From positions 186,001-250,000 of the forward strand of contig JACKKE010000005.1 in the NCBI GenBank assembly GCA_020637595.1: 64,000 nucleotides of DNA. The letters run 5' to 3'. A program made the translations under genes and the position numbers. Numbering within the stretch: the stretch's first letter is position 1; each line of letters starts with the position of its first letter. The stretch is from Rhodobacter sp. (GTDB taxonomy: Bacteria; Pseudomonadota; Alphaproteobacteria; Rhodobacterales; Rhodobacteraceae). The notes below the pieces were generated by a model. It ran no database searches. It was not told the origin of the DNA and saw nothing but the letters and a program-made list of their open reading frames with translations. Positions 8,283-16,177 of this stretch are shown here, piece by piece.

Positions 8283-8921
8283 ATGGTCGACAGTGCCGAC
8301 GAACCGCAACGCACCGGAATTTTCGCCGGAGAGGATCCCTTTGTGCTGGCACAGGCCTGGCTGGCCGAGGCCGAGGGCAGCGAGCTGAACGACCCCAACG
8401 CCATTGCCCTGGCCAGTGTCGATGCAGGGGGCATGCCGAACGTGCGGATGGTGCTGCTCAAGGAGATCGAGGCGGCCGGCAACGGCGAGGGGGCGTTCGT
8501 TTTCTACACCAATTATGGCAGCGCCAAGGGGCAGGAGGTCGAGCAGGCCGGCAAGGCCGCCTTTGTCATGCACTGGAAATCGCTGCGCCGGCAGATCCGG
8601 GTGCGCGGCACCGTGACCCGCGAGGAGGGGCCGCAGGCCGATGCCTATTTCGCCAGCCGCAGCCTGCAATCGCGTCTGGGCGCCTGGTCGTCGCGCCAGT
8701 CGCAGCCGCTGTCGTCGCGCGGGGCGCTGATGGCCGAGGTGGCGAAGAACAGCCTGAAATTCGGCACAAACCCGCCACGTCCGCCTTTTTGGGGTGGATT
8801 TCGGATTCTTCCGGTCGAAATAGAGTTCTGGGCGGACGGTGCGTTTCGCCTTCACGACCGCTTTCGATTCACCCGCGGTCGCGTTGGCGAAGCGTGGAAT
8901 GTTGCGCGCTTGAACCCCTGA
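8283..8921 (+). CDS. pdxH: Pyridoxamine/pyridoxine 5'-phosphate oxidase
   Basis: A 212-residue FMN enzyme that oxidises pyridoxine or pyridoxamine phosphate to pyridoxal phosphate, the last step of vitamin B6 synthesis and salvage. Typical signatures are PNVRMVLLKE, FVFYTNYGSAKGQE, FVMHWKSLRRQIRVRG, SRQSQPL and the C-terminal FWADGAFRLHDRFRFTR followed by W.VARLNP. The start was placed at MVDSADEP because upstream residues lack conservation. It is transcribed divergently from fabI. Confidence 0.94.
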   Translation: MVDSADEPQRTGIFAGEDPFVLAQAWLAEAEGSELNDPNAIALASVDAGGMPNVRMVLLKEIEAAGNGEGAFVFYTNYGSAKGQEVEQAGKAAFVMHWKSLRRQIRVRGTVTREEGPQADAYFASRSLQSRLGAWSSRQSQPLSSRGALMAEVAKNSLKFGTNPPRPPFWGGFRILPVEIEFWADGAFRLHDRFRFTRGRVGEAWNVARLNP

Positions 8922-8948
8922 AATTCACGCTTCGTGAACGGTTCAAGC
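8908..8948. repeat. Nested inverted repeat between pdxH and the cold-shock gene
   Basis: An outer pair GCTTGAACC / GGTTCAAGC encloses an inner pair TTCACG / CGTGAA around CTT. The left arm overlaps the last pdxH codons. There is no T tract, so it may be a processing or stability hairpin, a factor-dependent terminator, or part of the 5' region of the cold-shock mRNA. Confidence 0.5.
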
Positions 8949-9009
8949 CTTGCAAATTGCGACGAAACCCCCGATGGTGGAGGCTGATCGGTGAAGTATC
9001 GGGTTGGGA

Positions 9010-9546
9010 ATGCCGATGGTTGAGATGGAGCGCGGTCTGCCGCGCGTTCGCGGAAGCGTCAAATGGTTCGACCCCGCGAAGGGTTTTGGATTCATCGTGG
9101 CCGACTCCGGTGGCCCTGATATCCTTCTGCATGTGAATGCACTGCGCAATTTCGGGCAGAGTTCGGTCTGTGACCGGGCGGGCATCGTCGTTACCGTCCA
9201 GCAGACCCAGCGCGGTCTGCAGGCGGTCGAGGTGTTCGAGGTCACGCCGCCGGCGGACGAGGACGGCGAGGTGCCCGAAGGCGTGGTCCCGCTGGACGAG
9301 GAAACCGCCGCGCTGCCGCTCGAACCCGCGCGGGTCAAGTGGTTCGACAAGGTCAAGGGCTTTGGCTTTGCCAATGTCTTCGGCCGCCCCGAGGATGTGT
9401 TTATCCATATGGAAGTGCTGCGCAAGTCGGGGTTCGCGGAGTTGCAGCCAGGCGAGGCCATCGGCCTGCGCATCGCCGAGGGCGAGCGCGGGCGTATGGC
9501 GGTGGCGATTTCGTCCTGGGAAACCGCGCTCAAGCAAAAGGAATAG
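9010..9546 (+). CDS. Cold-shock protein with two cold-shock domains
   Basis: A 178-residue protein built from two CspA-type OB folds. The first has GSVKWFDPAKGFGFIV (about 15-30), the RNP1-type nucleic-acid motif, and the second has ARVKWFDKVKGFGFAN (about 107-122) with DVFIHMEVL as RNP2. An acidic linker (PPADEDGEVPEG) joins them. Such two-domain proteins occur across alphaproteobacteria and bind single-stranded RNA or DNA, acting as RNA chaperones. The DUF192 gene begins 7 bases after the stop, so they are probably cotranscribed. The exact start is uncertain by a few codons because several ATGs lie close together. Confidence 0.85.
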   Translation: MPMVEMERGLPRVRGSVKWFDPAKGFGFIVADSGGPDILLHVNALRNFGQSSVCDRAGIVVTVQQTQRGLQAVEVFEVTPPADEDGEVPEGVVPLDEETAALPLEPARVKWFDKVKGFGFANVFGRPEDVFIHMEVLRKSGFAELQPGEAIGLRIAEGERGRMAVAISSWETALKQKE

Positions 9547-9553
9547 GGTGGTC

Positions 9554-10033
9554 ATGGTGCGTAGGGTGTGGGCCGGCGTCGTGCTGGCAGTCGGCGTGGC
9601 GTCGGGGCTGTCTGCCTCGGCGGCGACCTGTTCAGAGGACCGCATCAGCCTGCGCGGCCCGCGGGGTCAGGCGGCCTTTACCGTCGAGATCGCGGATGAC
9701 GACCAGGAACGCGCACTGGGCCTGATGCACCGCGAGTCGATGCCGCGCTTTTCGGGCATGCTCTTTGTCTTCGACACGCCGCAGCGCGCGGTGTTCTGGA
9801 TGGAGAACACGCTGATCCCGCTGGACATGCTGTTCATCGACGCGCAAGGCGTCGTGCAGACGGTCCATGAGAACGCCATCCCGATGGACCGCACACCGAT
9901 CGACGGCGGCTTCGGCATCCAGTATGTGCTGGAGATCAACGGCGGCATGGCCGGGCGGCTGGGCTTGGAGCCGGGCGTCGAGGTCCGTCATCCCGCCATC
10001 GCGCAGGAAACTGCGGCCTGGCCCTGCGAATGA
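9554..10033 (+). CDS. Exported DUF192 domain protein
   Basis: A 159-residue protein with an N-terminal signal peptide (MVRRVWAGVVLAVGVASG..., cleavage near SAA) and a DUF192 fold: ERALGLMHRESMPRFSGMLF, FWMENTLIPLDMLFID, and GGFGIQYVLEINGG. The family has a small beta-barrel structure and is widespread but its biochemical role is not established. It follows the double cold-shock gene closely. Confidence 0.85.
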   Translation: MVRRVWAGVVLAVGVASGLSASAATCSEDRISLRGPRGQAAFTVEIADDDQERALGLMHRESMPRFSGMLFVFDTPQRAVFWMENTLIPLDMLFIDAQGVVQTVHENAIPMDRTPIDGGFGIQYVLEINGGMAGRLGLEPGVEVRHPAIAQETAAWPCE

Positions 10034-10084
10034 CGCGCAAGCCCCTTTTCCCGGCCTTTACCTTCGTCTAGAAGCCGACCCAGT

Positions 10085-10161
10085 CGGGGCGTGGCGCAGC
10101 TTGGTAGCGCGACGGTTTTGGGTACCGTAGGTCGTAGGTTCGAATCCTATCGCCCCGACCA
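10085..10161 (+). tRNA. tRNA-Pro (anticodon TGG)
   Basis: The acceptor arms CGGGGCG/CGCCCCG, D arm GCGC..GCGC, anticodon stem ACGGT/ACCGT with loop TTTGGGT, T loop TTCGAAT and an encoded CCA end all fit a 77-base tRNA. The anticodon TGG reads proline codons. It lies between the DUF192 gene and the leuA leader. No integrase or duplicated tRNA end is next to it. Confidence 0.96.
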
Positions 10162-10218
10162 TCCCCTTTTTGGAATCGCCGGCGCGGGTCGGTAACGGGC
10201 GGGTTTGCCAATTGCGGC

Positions 10219-10247
10219 TTGACTTTGCGGCGATCCGGCGGCTAACC
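10219..10247 (+). promoter_or_regulatory. Candidate leuA promoter
   Basis: TTGACT is a good -35 element. Seventeen bases later CTAACC is a weak -10 match. The position just before the leader peptide start fits the leader-leuA transcript. Confidence 0.45.
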
Positions 10248-10255
10248 CTGAGCGC

Positions 10256-10333
10256 ATGAAGACGTCTTTCGTCCCCTCTCCTGTGTCCCGTTTCGCGCTT
10301 CTGCTTCTTAGCAGCGGCCGGCGGGTCCGTTGA
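10256..10333 (+). CDS. leuA leader peptide (leucine-rich, 25 residues)
   Basis: A 25-codon reading frame 103 bases before leuA encodes MKTSFVPSPVSRF, then Ala and four consecutive leucines (CTT CTG CTT CTT), then SSGRRVR. A short Leu-rich peptide in front of leuA is the classic arrangement for leucine attenuation: ribosomes stalled at the Leu codons for lack of charged tRNA-Leu alter folding of the following RNA. The last codons overlap the left arm of a strong hairpin, as expected for such a control region. Confidence 0.72.
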   Translation: MKTSFVPSPVSRFALLLLSSGRRVR

Positions 10334-10350
10334 GGGGGCCCCCGTCGGCC
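10316..10350 (+). promoter_or_regulatory. Putative attenuator hairpin of leuA
   Basis: GGCCGGCGGG pairs with CCCGTCGGCC, closing an internal GGGGGCCCCC-rich loop. The left arm is inside the leader peptide just after the Leu run, so a stalled or translating ribosome would affect its folding. No clear T tract follows, so it may be an antiterminator or pause hairpin instead of the terminator itself. Confidence 0.45.
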
Positions 10351-10435
10351 GTCCTGTGTCGCTCCCTCGTGACATGTAAGCACTTGACCGCAGCGGCCTG
10401 ATCGGGCCAGAGCGCGGGGCGACGGAGGAACACCG

Positions 10436-12148
10436 ATGACGACGACCACTTCTGCGCCGGGACGGCCCGGCATGACCAACGCATCCCGGAAATACGAACC
10501 TTTCCCGACCATCGACCTGGCTGACCGCAGCTGGCCGTCGAAGCGGATCACCCAGGCGCCGATCTGGTGCTCGGTCGATCTGCGCGACGGCAACCAGGCG
10601 CTGGTCAACCCGATGGGGCAGGACCGCAAGGCGCGGATGCTGAAGCTGCTCCTGGACATGGGGTTCAAGGAGATCGAGATCGGCTTTCCCTCGGCCTCGG
10701 ACACCGATTTCAACTTTGCCCGCTGGGCGATCGAGCACGGCAATGTCCCCGACGACGTGAAGATGCAGGTGCTGGTGCAATGCCGCCCCGAGCTGATCAC
10801 CCGCACCTTCCAGGCGCTGGAGGGCGCGCGCAGCCCGATCATCCATTTCTACAACTCCACCAGCGAGTTGCAGCGCCGCGTGGTGTTTGGCAAGGACGTG
10901 GCGGGGATCAAGCAGATCGCCACCGATGCGGCCAAGATGATCACCGACATGGCGGCAAAGGCGGGTGGCGATTTCCTGTTCGAATACTCGCCCGAGAGCT
11001 TTACCGGCACGGAACTGGATGTGGCGTTGGAGATCTGCAACGCGGTCAGCGAGATCGTGCAGCCGACGCCCGAGCGCAAGCTGATCCTGAACCTGCCGGC
11101 GACCGTCGAGATGTCGACGCCGAACCTCTATGCCGACGCCATTGAGTGGATGTCGCGCAATCTGGACCGGCGCGATTGCATCACCCTGTCGCTGCACCCC
11201 CACAACGACCGTGGCACCGCCGTCGCCGCGGCCGAGCTGGGGCTGATGGCGGGCGCCGACCGGGTCGAGGGCACGCTGTTCGGCAACGGCGAGCGCACGG
11301 GCAACGTCGATCTGGTGACGCTGGCGCTGAACATGTTTACCCAGGGCGTCGACCCGCAGCTGGATTGCAGCGACATCCCGCGCATCAAGGATGTCTTTGA
11401 ATACGCCAACCAGATGCTGGTGCCCGAACGCCATCCCTATGTCGGCGAACTGGTCTATACCGCCTTTTCGGGCTCGCATCAGGATGCGATCAACAAGGGG
11501 ATGAAGGCGCTGCGCAAGGCCAACAAGCCGCAGTGGGAGGTGCCCTATCTGCCCATCGACCCGCAGGACGTGGGCCGCAGCTATGAGGCGATCATCCGCA
11601 TCAACTCGCAGTCCGGCAAGGGCGGGATCGCCTATGTCATGCAGGAGGACTACGGCTTTGCCCTGCCGCGCGGGTTGCAGGTCGAATTCGCGCAGGACAT
11701 CCAGGCGATCACCGATGCCGAGGGTGTCGAGCTGACGCCGCAGCAGATCCATGACCGGTTCCTGGCGCGCTATGTGGAACAGAAGAACGGGCGCATCGCC
11801 TATCTCGACCACCTGACGCGCGCGGCGCCCGGCACCCAGCGGGGCCGGCGGCTGATGGAGGCGACGATTCGCGACAACGGGCAGGAGCTGACGATTGCCG
11901 GCGAGGGGACCGGGCCGATCGACAGCTTTGTGGACGCGCTGTCGCGGCATCTGGGGGTCGCATTCTCGGTTGCCAGCTATGCGGAACACTCGATCTCGCG
12001 CGGGTCCGATGCGCAGGCGGTCTGCTACATGGAAATCGACCACCCGGGCGGCAAGGCCTGGGGCGTCGGCATCAGCAGCAACATCGTCGCCGCCTCGCTC
12101 GACGCGCTGGTTTCGGCGGTGAACCTGATCGTCGCGGTGGCTCGCTGA
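10436..12148 (+). CDS. leuA: 2-isopropylmalate synthase
   Basis: A 570-residue enzyme that condenses acetyl-CoA with 2-oxoisovalerate in the first committed step of leucine synthesis. It is of the longer (type 2, LeuA2) form: N-terminal WCSVDLRDGNQAL supplies the metal-binding Asp and catalytic Arg, LHPHNDRGTA holds the two metal-binding His residues, and GNGERTGNVDL is the family signature. The last 120 or so residues form the regulatory domain for leucine feedback. The upstream leader indicates additional control by leucine supply. It stands alone; a possible hairpin follows. Confidence 0.95.
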   Translation: MTTTTSAPGRPGMTNASRKYEPFPTIDLADRSWPSKRITQAPIWCSVDLRDGNQALVNPMGQDRKARMLKLLLDMGFKEIEIGFPSASDTDFNFARWAIEHGNVPDDVKMQVLVQCRPELITRTFQALEGARSPIIHFYNSTSELQRRVVFGKDVAGIKQIATDAAKMITDMAAKAGGDFLFEYSPESFTGTELDVALEICNAVSEIVQPTPERKLILNLPATVEMSTPNLYADAIEWMSRNLDRRDCITLSLHPHNDRGTAVAAAELGLMAGADRVEGTLFGNGERTGNVDLVTLALNMFTQGVDPQLDCSDIPRIKDVFEYANQMLVPERHPYVGELVYTAFSGSHQDAINKGMKALRKANKPQWEVPYLPIDPQDVGRSYEAIIRINSQSGKGGIAYVMQEDYGFALPRGLQVEFAQDIQAITDAEGVELTPQQIHDRFLARYVEQKNGRIAYLDHLTRAAPGTQRGRRLMEATIRDNGQELTIAGEGTGPIDSFVDALSRHLGVAFSVASYAEHSISRGSDAQAVCYMEIDHPGGKAWGVGISSNIVAASLDALVSAVNLIVAVAR

Positions 12149-12155
12149 TCTGTCC

Positions 12156-12178
12156 TCGGGGGCGGCCGCCGCCCCCGA
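12156..12178 (+). terminator. Possible terminator hairpin after leuA
   Basis: TCGGGGGCGGC pairs with GCCGCCCCCGA immediately after leuA. No T tract follows, so it may work with Rho or only stabilise the 3' end. Confidence 0.4.
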
Positions 12179-12293
12179 CCCTGACCGTGGGCAGGCCCGC
12201 GCCGATCGTCTGAACGCTTTGCATTGGACGCGCTGCGGGTGCTGCCTCTAGGGTGGCGGTCCGGGCCAGCCCTGCCAGATTGCGAGACCCCTC

Positions 12294-13301
12294 ATGTCCC
12301 TGACCTCGACCGCCGCGCGCCTCAAGCGATACGGGATCGACCGTTACATGCTGCTGCTGGCCGGCACGATCATCGCCGCGACCCTGCTGCCGGCGCAGGG
12401 CGGGACGGCCTCGGTGCTGCGCGGCGTGTCGTTCTGGGCGATCGCGGTGCTGTTCTTTCTATATGGCGCCAAGTTGTCGACGGCGACGATCCTTGCCGGG
12501 CTGACCAACTGGCGGCTGCAGTTCGGGGTGCTGGCCTGCACCTATCTGCTGTTTCCGGTGCTCGGGCTGGGCCTGGGGTTGGCCAGCGCGCCGATCCTGG
12601 GGGCGAGCTTTGCCGCGGGGCTGATCTATATTGGCTGCCTGCCCTCGACGGTGCAGAGCGCGGTCGCCTTTACCTCGCTGGCGCGGGGCAACGTGGCGGG
12701 GGCGGTCTGTGCGGCGTCGATCTCGAACCTGATCGGCGTGGTGCTGGCGCCGCTGCTGGTCGCCCTCTTGCTGACCACCGACGGCAGCGTGGCCGTCAAC
12801 CCGGATGCGGTGTGGAAGATCGTCCAGCAGATCCTGCTGCCGTTCTTTGCCGGGCAGCTCTGCCGTCCGCTGCTGGCGCGGCTCCTCGAACGGTTCAGGA
12901 CCCTGGTCACCGTTTATGACCGGGCGGCGATCTTGCTGATCGTCTATGTCGCCTTCAGCGCCGGCACGGTGGACGGGATCTGGTCGGTCGCCGGACCGGG
13001 GCTTATCGCCGGTCTGATCGCGGTGGTCATCGTGATGCTGGCGCTGGCGATGGCGGCGACGCTGGCGCTGGGGCGGGTTTCGGGAATGGCAGGCGCCGAC
13101 CGGGTGACCCTGCTGTTCTGCGGCTCGACCAAGTCGCTGGCGACCGGGTTGCCGATGGCGGGGATCCTGTTCGCCGGTCAGGACGTGGCGATGATCGTGC
13201 TGCCGCTGATGCTCTATCACCTGATCCAGCTGATCGTCTGTGCTGCCCTCGCCCAACGCGCTGCGCAGACGCCCGACGGCGGCCTGTTCGCCACGCCGTG
13301 A
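12294..13301 (+). CDS. Bile acid:sodium symporter (BASS) family transporter
   Basis: A 335-residue inner-membrane protein with about ten hydrophobic helices of the BASS/YfeH type: FFLYGAKLS, the CLPSTVQSAVAFTSLARGNVAGAV region and FCGSTKSLATGLPMAGILF are the two crossover motifs that bind sodium and substrate. Members of this branch (SbtA/YfeH-like) transport organic anions in symport with sodium; the substrate is not predictable. It is monocistronic between leuA and a DUF475 gene. Confidence 0.85.
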   Translation: MSLTSTAARLKRYGIDRYMLLLAGTIIAATLLPAQGGTASVLRGVSFWAIAVLFFLYGAKLSTATILAGLTNWRLQFGVLACTYLLFPVLGLGLGLASAPILGASFAAGLIYIGCLPSTVQSAVAFTSLARGNVAGAVCAASISNLIGVVLAPLLVALLLTTDGSVAVNPDAVWKIVQQILLPFFAGQLCRPLLARLLERFRTLVTVYDRAAILLIVYVAFSAGTVDGIWSVAGPGLIAGLIAVVIVMLALAMAATLALGRVSGMAGADRVTLLFCGSTKSLATGLPMAGILFAGQDVAMIVLPLMLYHLIQLIVCAALAQRAAQTPDGGLFATP

Positions 13302-13436
13302 CGGCGACCGGGCCGGGCCGATGCGATCTGGCGAAGCATGGGTTTCAATCGGTTTGTGGCCGCGAACCGGTCCACCGTGCCCTTGACGTTCGGCCAGAGC
13401 GCCACAATGTAGCGGCGGACGCCGCACCGATGTGCA

Positions 13437-14525
13437 ATGAGTGACCCGATGACCATCGCCCCCAACTGCACCGATGCGCCGGTTCGGCGCCAGCCCGTGC
13501 TGCGCCATTTCCGCTGGGCCTTCGTGGTGACCGCGGCCGGCCTGGGGTTGGGGGCGCTGATCGGCTGGCACGGCAGCGGGACGGCCGGCGGTGCGGTCAG
13601 CATCTTTGTCATCTGCGCCGTGCTGGCGGTTCTCGAGATCTCGCTGTCCTTCGACAATGCCATCGTCAACGCCAACAAGCTGAAAACCATGCGCCCGGAA
13701 TGGCAGCGCCGGTTCCTGACCTGGGGGATCCTGATCGCGGTGTTCGGGATGCGGATCGTGTTTCCGTTGCTGATCGTCGTCATCGCCGCCGGCATCGGGC
13801 CGTGGCAGGCGCTGGTTCTGGCGGCGACGGCGCCGGCCGACTATGCCCGTATCATGCAGGAAGCCCATCTGCCGATCGCGGCCTTTGGCGGCACCTTTTT
13901 GATGATGGTGGGCCTGACCTTCTTTTTTGATCACGAAAAGGATGTCCACTGGGTGCACTGGCTGGAGTGCCGGATGGCGCGGTCGGCCACCGTGCGCGGG
14001 GTCGAGGTCGCGCTGGTGCTGGTGCTGATGCTGGCCTTTTCGCGGCTGCTGGCCGATGACCTGCGCCCGACCTTTGTCGTGGCCTCGGTCTGGGGGCTGG
14101 TGACCTTTCTGCTGGTCGAGGCTCTGGGCGGGCTGCTGGACGCGCGCCAGGGGGTCGTGGCCGGGGTCGCGCGCGGCGGGCTGGGGGCGTTCCTGTATCT
14201 GGAGGTGCTCGATGCCTCGTTCAGCTTCGACGGGGTGATCGGCGCCTTTGCCCTCAGCCAGAACCTGTTCGTCATCGCCATCGGGCTGGGGATCGGGGCG
14301 ATGTATGTGCGCTCGATGACCATCATGCTGGTCGAGCGGGGCACGCTGGCCGAATACCGGTTCCTCGAACACGGCGCGTTTTATGCGATCATCGCGCTGT
14401 CCGTGGTGATGTATGTGCAGACGGTGGTCCACATCCCCGAGGTCGTCACCGGCCTGGGCGGGGCGGTGCTGATCGGGGTGTCGCTGCTGTCGTCGATTCG
14501 CTGGAACCGGGCGCAGCGGTCCTGA
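13437..14525 (+). CDS. DUF475 (TerC-superfamily) membrane protein
   Basis: A 362-residue protein with eight or nine hydrophobic helices. Two acidic motifs, EISLSFDNAIVNANKLK and EVLDASFSFDGVIGAF, lie in inverted-repeat halves and are characteristic of DUF475, related to TerC and LysE-type exporters. TerC-like proteins are linked to tellurite resistance and metal (manganese) export. No ter genes are nearby, so a general metal-transport role is a cautious guess. It is the last gene before the catabolic region. Confidence 0.8.
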   Translation: MSDPMTIAPNCTDAPVRRQPVLRHFRWAFVVTAAGLGLGALIGWHGSGTAGGAVSIFVICAVLAVLEISLSFDNAIVNANKLKTMRPEWQRRFLTWGILIAVFGMRIVFPLLIVVIAAGIGPWQALVLAATAPADYARIMQEAHLPIAAFGGTFLMMVGLTFFFDHEKDVHWVHWLECRMARSATVRGVEVALVLVLMLAFSRLLADDLRPTFVVASVWGLVTFLLVEALGGLLDARQGVVAGVARGGLGAFLYLEVLDASFSFDGVIGAFALSQNLFVIAIGLGIGAMYVRSMTIMLVERGTLAEYRFLEHGAFYAIIALSVVMYVQTVVHIPEVVTGLGGAVLIGVSLLSSIRWNRAQRS

Positions 14526-14535
14526 TCCGGGGCAG

Positions 14536-14556
14536 GGCGTTCATTCTGTGAACGCC
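14536..14556. promoter_or_regulatory. IclR-type operator, copy 1 (upstream of the BKACE gene)
   Basis: A perfect palindrome GGCGTTCA-N5-TGAACGCC, 72 bases before the BKACE start. The same core recurs upstream of the local iclR/dctQ pair and upstream of dctP, so it is very probably the binding site of the IclR protein encoded in this cluster. Confidence 0.75.
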
Positions 14557-14628
14557 GGCGCATCGGCCTGTCGCCGGATAGCATGCGGGGTGCTAGCAAG
14601 GATCGAGGACAATCGAGGACCGCGCGCC

Positions 14629-15504
14629 ATGCCATCCGTGTTTCTGACCTGCGCCCTGGTCGGCAATTTCACCACCCGCCAGCACAACCCCGCCCTGCCG
14701 ATCACCCCGGCCGAGATCGCCGGACAGGCGCTCGACGCCTGGCGGGCGGGGGCGGCGATCGTGCACATCCACGTCCGCGACCCGCAGACCGAGCTGCCGT
14801 CGATGGAGGTCGCCCTCTACAAGGAGGTCGTGGACCGCATCCGCGATGTCACCGACGCGCTGGTGATCAATCTGACCACCGGCAATGGTGGGCGCTATCA
14901 TCCGTCCGAGGACGATCCGGCCCGTCCCGGCCCGCGCACCAACCTGCTGCCGCCCGAACGCCGGGTCGAGCATGTCATCGCCCTGCGGCCGGATATCGCC
15001 ACGCTCGACCTGAACACGATGGTGTTCGGCGGCGAGGTGGTCATCAACACGCCGCGCAATGTGCGCGTCATGGCGGGCATCATGGCCGAGCTGGGCGTCC
15101 GCCCCGAGGTCGAGCTGTTCGACAGCGGCGACATCGCCCTGATGAAGGACATGCTGGCGGATGGCTCGCTGGCGCCCAATCCGCTGTGTTCGCTGGTGAT
15201 GGGGGTGAATTACGGGTTCCAACCGTCGCTGGAGACGTTGCTCTATGCGCGCGGGCTGTTGCCGCCGGGGGCGGTCTGGACCGGGTTTGCGACCGGGCGC
15301 TGGGCGTTTCCGATGACCGTGGCCTCGGCCCTGGCCGGCGGGCAGGTCCGCATCGGCATGGAGGACGCCGCCTGGATGGGCAAGGGACAGCTGGCGCCGT
15401 CGAATGCGGCGATGGTGGAAAAGACCCGCCGGATGCTCGACGATGCGGGCTATGAACTGATGACCGCGGCCGAAGTCCGCGCAAGCTTGGGGTTGCAGCG
15501 ATGA
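14629..15504 (+). CDS. Beta-keto acid cleavage enzyme (BKACE / 3-keto-5-aminohexanoate cleavage family)
   Basis: A 291-residue TIM-barrel zinc enzyme. The family start TCALVGNFTT is present, with zinc-binding HIHVRDP near residues 45-51, the NLTTGNGG and DLNTMVFGG segments, and GMEDA near the C-terminus. BKACE enzymes cleave a beta-keto acid with acetyl-CoA, giving acetoacetate and a CoA ester. The start MPSVFLTC has GAGGA upstream and matches family length. Its stop overlaps the GST start (ATGA), and it opens an operon with a GST and a flavin hydroxylase, suggesting a step in breakdown of an aromatic-derived keto acid. Confidence 0.85.
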   Translation: MPSVFLTCALVGNFTTRQHNPALPITPAEIAGQALDAWRAGAAIVHIHVRDPQTELPSMEVALYKEVVDRIRDVTDALVINLTTGNGGRYHPSEDDPARPGPRTNLLPPERRVEHVIALRPDIATLDLNTMVFGGEVVINTPRNVRVMAGIMAELGVRPEVELFDSGDIALMKDMLADGSLAPNPLCSLVMGVNYGFQPSLETLLYARGLLPPGAVWTGFATGRWAFPMTVASALAGGQVRIGMEDAAWMGKGQLAPSNAAMVEKTRRMLDDAGYELMTAAEVRASLGLQR

Positions 15505-16109
15505 AGTTCTTTCACAGTCCCGGATCCTGCTCGGACGGGATCGCCCTGTTGCTGGCCGAAACCGGCGCGGCGGTGGAGGTGCAGCGGGTCAATGTCCGCA
15601 CCGGCGAACAGCGTCATCCGGACTATCTGGCGACCAACCCGAAGGGCAAGGTGCCGGCGCTGATCCGGCCCGATGGCCGCCTGCTGACCGAGTTCCCGGC
15701 AATCGCCCTGTGGCTGGCCCGCAGCTATCCGCAGGCGGCGCTGATGCCCGAGGGGCTGGAAGCCGAGGTGCGCGCGCTGGAGCTGACCGACTTCATCGTC
15801 TCGTCGATCCACATGCGCGGGTTCACACTGGTTTCGGTGCCGGGCAAGTTCGTGCAGGATCCCGCGGCCCAGGCCGAGCTGGTGGCGCATGGCCGGACGG
15901 TGGCCGAAAGCGGGCTTGCCTATCTGTCCGAGGTGCTCGGCACAGGCGATTATCTGCTGGGCGGGTTCGGCATCGCGGATGCCGCAGCCTGGTATGTCCT
16001 CAACTGGGCCAAGGCGCGCGAGATCCCGATTTCGGACCGGCTGGATGCGCTGCAGGCCCGGATTTCGGCGCGCCCCGCGGCCGGCATCGTTCGCGGCTGG
16101 GCGGCCTGA
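15501..16109 (+). CDS. Glutathione S-transferase, beta-class-like
   Basis: A 202-residue GST. The N-terminal thioredoxin fold begins MKFFHSPGSCSDG; the Cys in the SPGSCS motif matches the catalytic Cys10 of bacterial beta-class and BphK-type GSTs. NPKGKVPAL is the conserved cis-Pro glutathione-binding region, and the C-terminal domain has the GGFGIADAAAW motif. BphK-type GSTs are typical companions of aromatic ring-cleavage operons, where they act on reactive or chlorinated ring-fission products. It is translationally coupled to the BKACE gene. Confidence 0.85.
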   Translation: MKFFHSPGSCSDGIALLLAETGAAVEVQRVNVRTGEQRHPDYLATNPKGKVPALIRPDGRLLTEFPAIALWLARSYPQAALMPEGLEAEVRALELTDFIVSSIHMRGFTLVSVPGKFVQDPAAQAELVAHGRTVAESGLAYLSEVLGTGDYLLGGFGIADAAAWYVLNWAKAREIPISDRLDALQARISARPAAGIVRGWAA

Positions 16110-16177
16110 TCCGCCCGCGCAGACCCTTCCTCACCAGACCAGACAGCGCCGCCCCGGGGGCGGCCGGAGACCCGATC

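Noticed and set aside
10085..10161. tRNA-Pro as a possible attachment site for an integrated element
   Set aside because: No integrase gene, no duplicated tRNA end and no foreign-looking genes beside it.
10058..12043. A 661-codon open frame on the minus strand over the tRNA and leuA
   Set aside because: It runs through tRNA-Pro and opposite leuA, and has no recognisable domain.
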